From Humibacter ginsenosidimutans (GTDB taxonomy: Bacteria > Actinomycetota > Actinomycetes > Actinomycetales > Microbacteriaceae): 64,000 nucleotides of DNA. A program made the translations under genes and the position numbers. The stretch is from positions 2,976,001 through 3,040,000 of the forward strand of contig NZ_CP042305.1 in assembly GCF_007859675.1 (NCBI RefSeq). Reading direction: 5' to 3'. Every line of letters starts with the position of its first letter. Positions within the stretch are counted from its first letter, which is position 1. The notes beneath the pieces are model-generated. The model was not told the DNA's origin and made no database searches. It was given only the letters and a program-made list of their open reading frames with translations. Positions 42,637-50,740 of the stretch are shown in pieces.

Positions 42637-43496
42637 GGGTGGTCTGTCGCCGGCGGCGACCCGGTGAGGCGCGACTCGGCGTGATAGGCGGCGACGTGGG
42701 CGCGCACGCGTGCTGCGGCATCCATCGCGTCGCCGGTCGTGATGGCGTGCACGATCGCGCGGTGCTCGGCGCGCAGCCGAGCGGATGTCTGCACCCACGA
42801 CGGCAGGTTCGGCACCGCCGCGAGCACGTAGCCTTCGATCGAGTCGCGCAGGCCGGCCATGGTGGCGCTGAGCACCGTGTTTCCGGATGCCTCCGCCAGC
42901 GCCACGTGGAACCGTGCGTCGAGCGCGAGGAACTCGGCGGGCGTGAGGCCGTCGGCGTCCATGGCGTCGAGCAACGCGGATGCCCGAGCCAGGTCGGGCG
43001 CGCCGCTCCCGCTCCGTGCCGCGTGCCGATCGTGCGCGGCTGCGGTCGTCTCGTGCGCGGCTGCGGTCGTCGTCGCGAGGTGCGCCGCGATGGCGGGCTC
43101 GACAACGAGCCGGGCCTCCACCACGTCGGCCACCGGGAATCCCTGTGCCGCGACGTGCAGCCGCATCACCGCGCTGAGCCCGCCGTCGGGTGACGAGACG
43201 ATGATGGCGCCCGCGCTCGGACCGCTGCCGGTCGCGGTGCGCACGAGGCCGAGCACCTCGAGCACCCTGATCGCCTCGCGCACAGACGAGCGTGCGACGC
43301 CGAGCTCGGCGGCGAGCTGGCGCTCCGACGGTAGGTGATCGCCGGGTTCGAGTTCTCCGCTCAGCAGCCGCGCCTCGATGTTCTCGAGCGCGGTGCGCCA
43401 CGCCCGCGATGGTGGGAGCGATGCGGCGCTCGCAGACGGGGATGCCGCAGTCGCCGAGGCGACGGCATCCTGTGGTCCGACCACAATGTGGCTCAT
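42585..43496 (-). CDS. FadR-type GntR regulator, probable lactate regulator
   Basis: A 303-residue regulator with a low-complexity N-terminus (residues 1-30), a GntR winged helix ([52 protein letters not shown]) and an FCD ligand domain, with the metal-site residues around [32 protein letters not shown] and [10 protein letters not shown]. An Ala/His-rich insert ([25 protein letters not shown]) lengthens the FCD domain. The two operator copies nearby have the TGGTCNGACCA form known for FadR/LldR/PdhR-type regulators, and lldD is next on the strand, so lactate-responsive control is likely. The last 17 codons derive from an inverted repeat. TAGGCT is 8 nt before ATG 43496. Confidence 0.88.
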   Translation of the reverse strand: MSHIVVGPQDAVASATAASPSASAASLPPSRAWRTALENIEARLLSGELEPGDHLPSERQLAAELGVARSSVREAIRVLEVLGLVRTATGSGPSAGAIIVSSPDGGLSAVMRLHVAAQGFPVADVVEARLVVEPAIAAHLATTTAAAHETTAAAHDRHAARSGSGAPDLARASALLDAMDADGLTPAEFLALDARFHVALAEASGNTVLSATMAGLRDSIEGYVLAAVPNLPSWVQTSARLRAEHRAIVHAITTGDAMDAAARVRAHVAAYHAESRLTGSPPATDHPPRRHKTRSARGTDRVV

Positions 43497-43529
43497 GGTG
43501 CACGAGCCTACCATTGTGGTCAGACCACA
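43471..43529 (-). promoter_or_regulatory. Two LldR/FadR-type operators around the start of the GntR gene
   Basis: TGGTCCGACCA (43473-43483, inside the first codons) and TGGTCAGACCA (43517-43527, upstream) are each palindromic. With flanks (TGTGGTCCGACCACAATG and CATTGTGGTCAGACCACA) they also form a larger inverted pair with one mismatch in 18. The -10 box TAGGCT (43505-43510 reversed) and the start codon lie between, so binding at both would block transcription. Confidence 0.75.
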
Positions 43530-43556
43530 CGCGGGCGCATGCGAGAGACTCGCGTC

Positions 43557-43615
43557 TGCGCCAGCTCGTGGCTGTCGCGCCAGAAGACGTGGCGCAAGCG
43601 CCGAGTGCTGGCGCA
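43557..43615. repeat. Double-stem palindromic repeat, copy C
   Basis: Outer arms TGCGCCAGC (43557-43565)/GCTGGCGCA (43607-43615) and inner core GCGCCAGAAGACGTGGCGC (43577-43595), same orientation as copy B. Confidence 0.85.
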
Positions 43616-43644
43616 GCACCGGTCAGGAGGGACCCCGAGCCGGA

Positions 43645-44046
43645 TCAGTGCCGCGTGAGCCGCGCCGGCGGCGTTCCGACGGCGAACGACGAGCACTCCG
43701 GACACTCGTTCGCCAGTGGATGCCTGCACTGCCTCAAGTGCTCGAGGTAGGCATCCGTCTCACGGAGCTGGCTGATCGCCGCCTGCACGCGCTCGCGCTC
43801 CTCGGCGATCAGAACGAGGCGTTGCGCTTCGTCCGACGGTGCCAGCGCTCGGATCTGCGCGAGCGACAGGCCGGCCCGCTGGCACCGCCGGATGATCAGC
43901 GCGCGCGTCGCCAGATCGTCGTCGTAGACGCGCTGCCCGTTCGGCGTGCGGGCGGGCACGAGCACGCCGACGTCTTCCCAGTGCCGGAGAACGTGCGTCT
44001 CTACGCCGACCTTCGCGGCGACGTCTCCGATTCGATGGTCTGTCAT
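43645..44046 (-). CDS. MerR family transcriptional regulator
   Basis: A 133-residue MerR protein. The winged HTH is residues 3-70 (RIGDVAAKVGVETHVLRHWEDVGVLVPARTPNGQRVYDDD...), followed by the dimerisation helix and a short C-terminal cluster CRHPLANECPEC with three Cys and one His, which could hold a metal or sense redox state. It is divergent from the metallo-hydrolase gene, whose promoter has the long 19-bp spacer and centred dyad that MerR activators use, so it most likely activates that gene. Confidence 0.92.
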   Translation of the reverse strand: MTDHRIGDVAAKVGVETHVLRHWEDVGVLVPARTPNGQRVYDDDLATRALIIRRCQRAGLSLAQIRALAPSDEAQRLVLIAEERERVQAAISQLRETDAYLEHLRQCRHPLANECPECSSFAVGTPPARLTRH

Positions 44047-44055
44047 GACATGTCC

Positions 44056-44093
44056 TTGACTTCAGGTCAACCTGAACATTTAGCGTCCCCAGT
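44056..44093 (+). promoter_or_regulatory. MerR-type promoter of the metallo-hydrolase gene
   Basis: TTGACT (44056-44061), a 19-bp spacer and TAGCGT (44081-44086), with TTCAGGTCAACCTGAA (44061-44076), a perfect dyad, in the spacer. TAGCGT is 7 nt before ATG 44094. The overlong spacer plus central dyad is the classic MerR activation layout. Confidence 0.8.
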
Positions 44094-45101
44094 ATGACTC
44101 GAATCGACACCGCCCATGACGCAACGACCCTCCATCGCTCCGACGACACGGCGCTCGTCTCCACCCTCGCCAGGGAGGTCGTCGCATTCGCCGCGATGCC
44201 GAAGGGCCTCGTGCGGCCGCGTCGTCCGCGCGGGGACTTCGCGCGAACGCTGCGCGACGCGCCGTTTCCCGAGGCGAGCGCGTCGGTGACGCTCACCGCG
44301 TTCCGTCAGCCGGTGCGCGACATTCCCACCCTCTCCACGGCGGAGGGGTTGCGACACCCCTCCCGGGTCGGCAACGCGATGACGAGCTTCGTGGTGAAGC
44401 ATCCCGATGCGACCGTGCTGGTGGATGCCGCGCTCTGCGACGACTTCGAGCCTCGCGTGCTGAGCCACCTGCCTTCGCCATACCGCGTGTTCGTGCGGCC
44501 GGCGGAGGGCTCGCGCAGCGTTCGCGCATCGCTCGCCGACGAGGGCCTCACGTTCGCCGACGTGGACTTCGCGCTCGCGACGCACCTGCACTGGGACCAC
44601 GTCTCGGGCCTCGTGGATGCCCCCGATCTCGTGCTGCACGCCACGCGCGCCGACTGGGAGTGGGCGATGAACGGACCTCGGGCGCCGATCGGCGTGGTGC
44701 GCGAGGCGTTGCGCGGACGCGCGACGGAGCTGTTCGAGCTCGACGGGCCGCCCGTGCTCACGTTCGAGCGCAGCCACGACCTGTTCGGCGACGGATCGGT
44801 GACCGCCGTCGGGCTCGCCGGTCACACTCCGGGCAGCGTCGGCTACCTGCTGCACCTCGGCGACGTGGGGCTTCACACTCCCGCGAGCGCGCGGTGGGTG
44901 CTGCTCATCGGAGACGCGGTGTGGCACGGCGTGCAACTGGACCACCGACGGCAGAAGCCGACCTTCCCGGGGAGGCTCGTCGATGCGGACCGAGACGCGG
45001 CCTACGAAAGCATCCAGCGCATCGCGGCACTCGCGGCGGGCATCCCCATCGTGGCCACGCACGACCCGGATGCCGCAGCACCGTTCTTCGCGCCGGCCTG
45101 A
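44094..45101 (+). CDS. Metallo-beta-lactamase fold hydrolase
   Basis: A 335-residue MBL-fold protein. The zinc motif is THLHWDHVSG (His164, His166, Asp168, His169), followed by LAGHTPGSVGYLLHLG (third-site His) and LLIGDAVWH (bridging Asp), and VATHDPD near the C-terminus. The N-terminal 90 residues precede the MBL core. The arrangement resembles lactonase (AttM/AiiA-like) or arylsulfatase-like hydrolases; substrate not known. It is controlled by the divergent MerR regulator, which suggests induction by a stress compound or metal. Confidence 0.9.
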   Translation: MTRIDTAHDATTLHRSDDTALVSTLAREVVAFAAMPKGLVRPRRPRGDFARTLRDAPFPEASASVTLTAFRQPVRDIPTLSTAEGLRHPSRVGNAMTSFVVKHPDATVLVDAALCDDFEPRVLSHLPSPYRVFVRPAEGSRSVRASLADEGLTFADVDFALATHLHWDHVSGLVDAPDLVLHATRADWEWAMNGPRAPIGVVREALRGRATELFELDGPPVLTFERSHDLFGDGSVTAVGLAGHTPGSVGYLLHLGDVGLHTPASARWVLLIGDAVWHGVQLDHRRQKPTFPGRLVDADRDAAYESIQRIAALAAGIPIVATHDPDAAAPFFAPA

Positions 45102-45155
45102 GCGCACCCGTGGCGATACTCGCTCGGCACGGCGGGCGAGTGGCCTCCTCGACGG

Positions 45156-46085
45156 CTACGTGCGCAGCACGACGTTGAGGGGCTCCTCGCCCGCGAGCAT
45201 CCGCTCGATCTGCCGGCGCAGCAGCTTCGCCATGCGGGGCATCATCGCGCTCGTCGCGCCGCCGACGTGCGGTGAGATCAGCACGTTCGGCAGGGCGAAC
45301 AGAGGATGCCCGTCGGGCAGCGGCTCGGGATCGGTCACGTCGAGCGCGAACCGCAGCCGGCCCTCCGTCGCGTGCTTCAGCACGGCATCCGTGTCGGCCA
45401 CGGGGCCGCGCGCGATGTTGACCACGAGGGCGCCGTCGGGGAGCGCGGACAGGAACGCGTCGTCGACCAGGCCGCGGGTGGCATCCGACAGCGGGGTGCC
45501 GATCACGACGACATCGGCCTCGGGCAGCAGCTGCGGCAGCTCGTCGATGCCGTGCACGTGCACACCGTCTTCGTCGCGCGCCCGGGATGCCACGCGTGTC
45601 AGTTCGACCTCGAAGCCCGCCAGCCGCGCCTCGACGGCTTTGCCCACCCCGCCGTAGCCCACGATCAGCACGCGTCGGTCGGCCAGGCTGGCATACCGGG
45701 CGGGCGCCCACCGCCCGTGCTCCGCCGCACGCACGAAGTCGGGGATGCCGCGCTGCGCCGCGAGCATCAGCGCGACCGTGAGCTCGGCGGTGGACGCCTC
45801 GTGCACGGATGCCGCGTTCGCGAACACGACGCCGGCGGGCAGCACCTTCACCACCCCGTCGTAGCCGATGGACTGGCTCTGCACGAGCCGGGTGCGCACT
45901 CCGGCGAGGGCGCTCAGCACCGCGGAACCGCCCATGTACGGCGGCACCACGATGTCGAGCTCGTCGCGTGGCGGAGCCGACTTCAGGTCCCAGGTGACGA
46001 AGTCGACGTCCGTCGGCGCCGCTCCCGGCAGCGCCTCGTACGCGTTCAGCAGTGCGGACCCGGGAAGACTGACGACGATGCTCAC
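45156..46085 (-). CDS. D-isomer-type 2-hydroxyacid dehydrogenase
   Basis: A 309-residue NAD(P)-dependent dehydrogenase of the GyaR/SerA superfamily. The nucleotide-binding motif is VLIVGYGGVGKAVEARLAGF (GxGxxG). Catalytic residues: Arg in NIARGPVADTDAV, Glu in DVTDPEPLPDGHPLF and His in LISPHVGGATSAMM. Substrates of the family include glyoxylate, hydroxypyruvate and phosphoglycerate; which applies is not clear. TACGCT is 7 nt before GTG 46085 on the minus strand, so it has its own promoter and is not part of the rha operon that ends 92 bp upstream. Confidence 0.92.
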   Translation of the reverse strand: MSIVVSLPGSALLNAYEALPGAAPTDVDFVTWDLKSAPPRDELDIVVPPYMGGSAVLSALAGVRTRLVQSQSIGYDGVVKVLPAGVVFANAASVHEASTAELTVALMLAAQRGIPDFVRAAEHGRWAPARYASLADRRVLIVGYGGVGKAVEARLAGFEVELTRVASRARDEDGVHVHGIDELPQLLPEADVVVIGTPLSDATRGLVDDAFLSALPDGALVVNIARGPVADTDAVLKHATEGRLRFALDVTDPEPLPDGHPLFALPNVLISPHVGGATSAMMPRMAKLLRRQIERMLAGEEPLNVVLRT

Positions 46086-46176
46086 GCGTTCGAGCGTACG
46101 GGTGATGCCGCGTGCACGCCCGCCCGTGCTGGCCCCGTCAGCGACACCTCGAGCCGTGAGGGTGACGCGACGCGCG

Positions 46177-47796
46177 TCAGCGCGGCTCGTAGCGCGTGGT
46201 CGGTTGTGTGGCGATCACGAGGCGGCGCAGGTCGCCCAGGATGCCGCCGATCGCTCCGGCGGTGCGCGCCTGCACGAGCACGTTGCCGAGTGCGGTGGCT
46301 TCCACAGGCCCCGCGACCACGGGAACTCCCGCTCGGTCAGCGGTCGCCTGGCACAGCAGGGCGTTGCGGGCACCGCCGCCGACGAGGTTGATAGTGCCGA
46401 GGGGCACGCCCGTGAGAGTGGATGCCCGTGCCGCCGCCCGCGCGAACGCCTCAGCCAGCGACTCCACGATGCTGCGCACGAACTCGGTGTGCGTCGCGGG
46501 CACAGCACCGCCCGCCTCCGCGCAGAGCTGCGCGACCCGAGCAGGCATGTCGCCCTGCGGCATCAACCGCGGGTCGTCGATGTCGAAGACCGTGAATCGT
46601 GTGTCGACGCGAGCGGCCGCCGTGAGCAGGGTGGGCAGGTCGGTGACCTCGCCCCACGCCCTCACGCACTCGTTGAGCACCCACAGCCCCATCACGTTGT
46701 GCAGGAGTCGGGTGGTGCCGTCGACGCCGCGCTCGTTCGTGAACCCCGCGTCGCGGGCTTCGGCCGTGAGCACGGGCCTCGGCGATTCGACGCCGACGAG
46801 ACCCCACGTGCCGCACGAGACGAATGCCGAGCCGGGCACAGCGAACGGCGTCGCGACGACGGCCGAGGCCGTGTCGTGCGAGCCGACGGCCACCACCGGT
46901 GTCGACTCAGGCAGGTCGAGGCGTGTGGCGATCTCGGGGGTGAGCGTGCCGATCAGGCTTCCGGGGCGCACGATCGGAGGGAGGATGCCCGCCGGCACTC
47001 CGACCCGCTCCGCCAGCTCCGCATCCCACCGCGGCTCCGGCTCACCGGCGGGCACGAGGCCCGTGGTCGACGCGTTCGTCTCCTCCGCGACCCGCACGCC
47101 GGTGAGCCAGTACGCGAACAGGTCGGGCACGAGCACGATGCCGTCGCCTCCGCGGTGATCGCCGTCGCTGACGTCGCTTCGGTGGGCGTCGAGATCGTCC
47201 CCGTCATGCTCTATGCCGCTGGCGGCATACTCGCGGAGGTCGGGGTCTGCCGCGAACTGGTAGAGCGTGTTGAACGGCAGGAACTGGAGGCCGTTGCGCG
47301 CGTAGAGCTCGGGGAAGGGGACGAGACGATGTACGGCATCCACGCCCGCCTCGTGCCGCGCGTCACGGTAGTGGCGCGGGCCGGCGACGAGTTCGCCGTG
47401 TCGCAGCAGGCCGTAGTCGACGGCCCAGGCGTCGATGCCGATCGACGCGATGCGCTCGCCGCGTCGAGCAGCGGATGCCGCGGCATCCGCGAGCCCGTCG
47501 AGCACCGCCTCCCGCAGCGCGGCGACGTTCCAGTGCAGCCCGTCGGCGCGCCGCACGGGCTCGTTCGCAAAGCGCGCGATCTCGTCGAGCTCGAGGACGG
47601 GGGGATTCTCGCCCGAGTCGTCACCGGAATATGCCCGACCGAGCATGACTCGGCCACTCGTGGCACCGAGGTCGACGGCGGCGACCACCACGGGTGAAGC
47701 GTCGCCCGAACCCGAACCCGTGCCCGTTCCGGACGTTTCCGCCCGTCCGGCCGGGCGCGGACGTCCGGAAGGGCGACCACTTCTCGTGGTGCTCAC
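46177..47796 (-). CDS. rhaB: Rhamnulokinase
   Basis: A 539-residue FGGY-family kinase that phosphorylates L-rhamnulose at O-1. The ATPase-fold start is VAAVDLGATSGRVMLGRAY. Then FPELYARNGLQFLPFNTLYQF, a rhamnulokinase-typical segment, SIGIDAWAVDYGLL, SHDTASAVVATPF and SCGTWGLVGVE. The C-terminal ATP site is INLVGGGARNALLCQATADRAGVPVVAGPVEATALGN. It is last in the rha operon and starts with GTG overlapping the preceding stop (GTGA). The first 35 residues are Arg/Gly/Ser rich and contain an inverted-repeat element; GTG 47691 or 47688 would give a conventional N-terminus and is a real alternative start. Confidence 0.93.
   Translation of the reverse strand: MSTTRSGRPSGRPRPAGRAETSGTGTGSGSGDASPVVVAAVDLGATSGRVMLGRAYSGDDSGENPPVLELDEIARFANEPVRRADGLHWNVAALREAVLDGLADAAASAARRGERIASIGIDAWAVDYGLLRHGELVAGPRHYRDARHEAGVDAVHRLVPFPELYARNGLQFLPFNTLYQFAADPDLREYAASGIEHDGDDLDAHRSDVSDGDHRGGDGIVLVPDLFAYWLTGVRVAEETNASTTGLVPAGEPEPRWDAELAERVGVPAGILPPIVRPGSLIGTLTPEIATRLDLPESTPVVAVGSHDTASAVVATPFAVPGSAFVSCGTWGLVGVESPRPVLTAEARDAGFTNERGVDGTTRLLHNVMGLWVLNECVRAWGEVTDLPTLLTAAARVDTRFTVFDIDDPRLMPQGDMPARVAQLCAEAGGAVPATHTEFVRSIVESLAEAFARAAARASTLTGVPLGTINLVGGGARNALLCQATADRAGVPVVAGPVEATALGNVLVQARTAGAIGGILGDLRRLVIATQPTTRYEPR
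47724..47773. repeat. 13-bp-arm inverted repeat at the 5' end of rhaB, copy 2
   Basis: CCGTTCCGGACGT (47724-47736) and ACGTCCGGAAGGG (47761-47773), one mismatch in the arms. The arm and its flank GTGCCCGTTCCGGACGTT are identical with copy 1 at rocD, and the loop shares CCGGGCG. It is read in the opposite direction by rhaB. Confidence 0.85.
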
Positions 47797-49847
47797 CGCA
47801 GGAACGCCGCGGCGACGCCGGCGTCGACGGGGATGTGCAGTCCGGTCGTGTGGTCGAGGTCGCTGGCGCAGAGCACGAACACCGCGTTGGCGACGTTCTC
47901 GGGCAGCACCTCGCGCTTGAGCAGGGTGCGCTGCGCGTAGTACTCGCCGAGCTTCTCCTCGGGCACGCCATAGACGGCGGCGCGCTTGGCGCCCCAGCCG
48001 CCGGCGAAGATGCCGGAGCCGCGCACGACGCCGTCGGGATTGATGCCGTTCACCTTGATGCCGTGCTCGCCGAGCTCGGCGGCGAGCAGCCGCACCTGGT
48101 GCGCCTGGTCCGCCTTGGTGGCCGAGTAGGCGATGTTGTTCGGGCCGGCGAAGACGCTGTTCTTCGACGAGATGTAGACGATGTCGCCGCCGAGTCCCTG
48201 ATCGATCATCACCTTTGCCGCAGCCTTCGAGACGAGGAACGAGCCCTTCGCCATCACGTTGTGCTGCAGGTCCCAGTCGGCGACCGTCGTCTCCAGCAGC
48301 GACTTCGACAGCGACAGACCGGCGTTGTTCACCACCAGGTCGAGGCCGCCGAACGCGAGCAGAGCGGCATCAACGGCAGCCTGCACGGCGGCTTCGTCGG
48401 TGACGTTCGCCTGCACGCCGACGGCGACGTCGCTCGAGCCGATCTCTGCGGCCGCGGCGGCCGCCCTCTCGAGGTCGAGGTCGGCGATCACGACGCACGC
48501 GCCCTCGGCGGCGAGCCGCTTCGCCGTGGCGAGCCCGATGCCGGATGCCGCACCCGTCACGAGCGCGACGCGCGTCGCGAGCGGCTTCCGAGCCGGCCGG
48601 CGCTGGAGCTTGGCTTCCTCGAGCGCCCAGTACTCGATGCGGAACTTCTCCGCCTCGTCGATCGGCGCATACGACGAGACGGCCTCCGCGCCGCGCATCA
48701 CGTTGATGGCGTTCACGTAGAACTCGCCCGCCACTCGCGCGGTCTGCTTGTCGGCGCCATAGCTGAACATGCCGACGCCCGGGATGAGCACGATCGCCGG
48801 GTCCGCACCGCGCATCGCGGGAGGCTCCTCGCCTCGAGCGCGCGCCGCAGCGGCGCCGCGCTCGTAGTACGCCGTGTAGTCGGCGCGATACGCCTCGTGC
48901 AGTTCGCGCAGGCGCGCGATCGAGTCCTCTGCCGACGCATTCGCCGGCAGGTCGAGCACGAGCGGCTTCACCTTGGTGCGCAAGAAGTGGTCGGGGCAGC
49001 TCGTCCCCAGCTCCGCGAGCCGCGGATGCTCCGCGCGAGCCACGAAGTCGAGCACCACGTCGCTGTCGGTGAAATGGCCCACCACCGGGTGATCGGTCGA
49101 CGCCAGCCCGCGCAGCACGGGCGCGAGCGCCGCGGCCTTCGCGCGGCGGGCATCCTCGGGCAGGGCCTCGTAACCGTCGATGACGGAACCGAAGGGCTCC
49201 GGATGCCCGTGCTCCGCGAGGTGGGCCGCCGCGGTCTCGATGATCCACAGCGAGTTGGCCTCCGCCTCCTCGCTGGTGTCGCCCCACGCCGTGATGCCGT
49301 GCCCGCCGAGGATCGCGCCGATCGCGCCGGGGTTGTCGCGCTTCACCGCGGCGATGTCGAGCCCGAGCTGGAAGCCGGGGCGGCGCCACGGAACCCACAC
49401 GACGCGGCCGCCGAAGGCGTCCTTCGTCAGCTGCTCGCCGTCTGCCGCAGTGGCGAACGCGATGCCCGAGTCGGGGTGCAGGTGGTCGACGTGCGCGGCA
49501 TCCACCAGCGCGTGCATGGCCGTGTCGATCGACGGCGCGGCGCCGCCCTTGCCGTGCAGGCAGTAGTCGAACGCGGCGACCATCTCGTCTTCGCGCTCGA
49601 CCCCCGGGTACACCTCGGGCAGAGCGCGCACGCGGTCGAGGCGCAGCACTGCGAGGCCGCTCTCGGTGAGAGTGCCGAGGTCGCCGCCCGAGCCCTTCAC
49701 CCAGAGCAGCTCGACCGGCTCACCCGTGACGGGGTCGGTCTCGCTGCCCTTGGCCGAGGTGTTGCCGCCCGCGTAGTTCGTGTTGCGGGAATCGGCGCCC
49801 AGACGATTGCTGCGGGCGATGAGCTGAAGCGCGGTGGGGTTCGTCAT
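47793..49847 (-). CDS. rhaEW: Bifunctional rhamnulose-1-P aldolase / short-chain dehydrogenase
   Basis: A 684-residue fusion (RhaEW/YuxG type). The N-terminal class II aldolase domain (residues about 1-410) has NYAGGNTSAKG, the zinc-site DAAHVDHLHPDSG and GGHGITAWGD. The C-terminal SDR domain (about 425-684) has VALVTGAASGIGLATAKRLAAEGA (TGxxxGxG) and the catalytic SSKNSVFAGPNNIAYSATK (S, Y, K). The aldolase half makes DHAP and L-lactaldehyde; the dehydrogenase half is thought to oxidise lactaldehyde to lactate. GTGA overlap with rhaB and ATGA overlap with the upstream hydrolase show coupling in one operon. Confidence 0.94.
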   Translation of the reverse strand: MTNPTALQLIARSNRLGADSRNTNYAGGNTSAKGSETDPVTGEPVELLWVKGSGGDLGTLTESGLAVLRLDRVRALPEVYPGVEREDEMVAAFDYCLHGKGGAAPSIDTAMHALVDAAHVDHLHPDSGIAFATAADGEQLTKDAFGGRVVWVPWRRPGFQLGLDIAAVKRDNPGAIGAILGGHGITAWGDTSEEAEANSLWIIETAAAHLAEHGHPEPFGSVIDGYEALPEDARRAKAAALAPVLRGLASTDHPVVGHFTDSDVVLDFVARAEHPRLAELGTSCPDHFLRTKVKPLVLDLPANASAEDSIARLRELHEAYRADYTAYYERGAAAARARGEEPPAMRGADPAIVLIPGVGMFSYGADKQTARVAGEFYVNAINVMRGAEAVSSYAPIDEAEKFRIEYWALEEAKLQRRPARKPLATRVALVTGAASGIGLATAKRLAAEGACVVIADLDLERAAAAAAEIGSSDVAVGVQANVTDEAAVQAAVDAALLAFGGLDLVVNNAGLSLSKSLLETTVADWDLQHNVMAKGSFLVSKAAAKVMIDQGLGGDIVYISSKNSVFAGPNNIAYSATKADQAHQVRLLAAELGEHGIKVNGINPDGVVRGSGIFAGGWGAKRAAVYGVPEEKLGEYYAQRTLLKREVLPENVANAVFVLCASDLDHTTGLHIPVDAGVAAAFLR

Positions 49848-50740
49848 GCGGTGGTTCCTTCTGAGGTCAGTGGGCTCAGCGCCGCGATGCGCGCGGCGAA
49901 ACGCTCGATGGATGCCGTTGCAGCCGCTTCCTCCGGCCTGTTCAGGTGTCCATGAACGGTGCCCGGCTCCGTGGAGACGTCGATGTCGACGCCGGCAGCG
50001 CGCAGGGTGGCGGCGAACGCCTCACCGGAGACCCGCAGCTCGTCGACCTCGCTGTTGATCATGATCGTCGGCGGAAAGTCGCGCAGCTCGGCGGGCGTCG
50101 CGATGCCGGGGGCGGCCATGGTGTCGGCATCCTCCGCCGGGCCGCCGAGGTAGTTCTCGTACATGCGCCGCACCGCGTCAGGGCCGAAGTGATCGGCCAC
50201 CGGGTCGGCGTCGAGGGCGGCACGCAGCGTGGCGTCCGGTGCGGGCTGCACCGCGAGCAGGGTCGGATACGCCAGCACCGCGAGCGCGGGAATCGGTCCA
50301 CCCTCGGCGATCAGGCGCAGCGTCGCGCCGGTCGCGAGGTTGCCGCCGGCGCTTGCGCCGCCGAACGCCCACGCGCCGGACGCCGGTCCGGATGTCACCG
50401 CCCACCCGAAGGCGAACGCCGCTTCCTGCGAGGCGGTCGGGTAGTGAACGTCGCCGCGCGACGCCTGGTCGGGCTCCAGAGCCGGCGCCAGGCGATAGTC
50501 GACCGAGACGACGACGATGCCGCGGGACGCGAAAGCCCTCGCGACCCAGTCTCCCTCGGCCATGTCGAGGTCACCGGCCCAGAAGCCGCCGCCGTGCAGC
50601 CACACGAGCCCTGCGGCGGCTCGCTCGGTCGGCCGATAGATGCGCACGGGCAGTTCGCCGTGCGGTCCGTCGAGCACCCGATCCTCGGTGGTGATGGTGG
50701 CTGCTGTGATCGTGTCGTCGCTCGGTGTGGACGCGCTCAT
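49844..50740 (-). CDS. HSL-type alpha/beta hydrolase inside the rha operon
   Basis: A 298-residue esterase of the hormone-sensitive lipase group. The oxyanion motif is VWLHGGGFWAG, the nucleophile Ser is in GGASAGGN, Asp in NSEVDELR, and His probably in PGTVHGH. No signal peptide. It is inserted between rhaI and rhaEW with 4-bp overlaps on both sides, so it is co-translated with rhamnose genes. Removal of acyl groups from acylated rhamnosides is a reasonable guess, but nothing in the sequence proves it. ATG 50749 is a possible alternative start. Confidence 0.88.
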   Translation of the reverse strand: MSASTPSDDTITAATITTEDRVLDGPHGELPVRIYRPTERAAAGLVWLHGGGFWAGDLDMAEGDWVARAFASRGIVVVSVDYRLAPALEPDQASRGDVHYPTASQEAAFAFGWAVTSGPASGAWAFGGASAGGNLATGATLRLIAEGGPIPALAVLAYPTLLAVQPAPDATLRAALDADPVADHFGPDAVRRMYENYLGGPAEDADTMAAPGIATPAELRDFPPTIMINSEVDELRVSGEAFAATLRAAGVDIDVSTEPGTVHGHLNRPEEAAATASIERFAARIAALSPLTSEGTTA

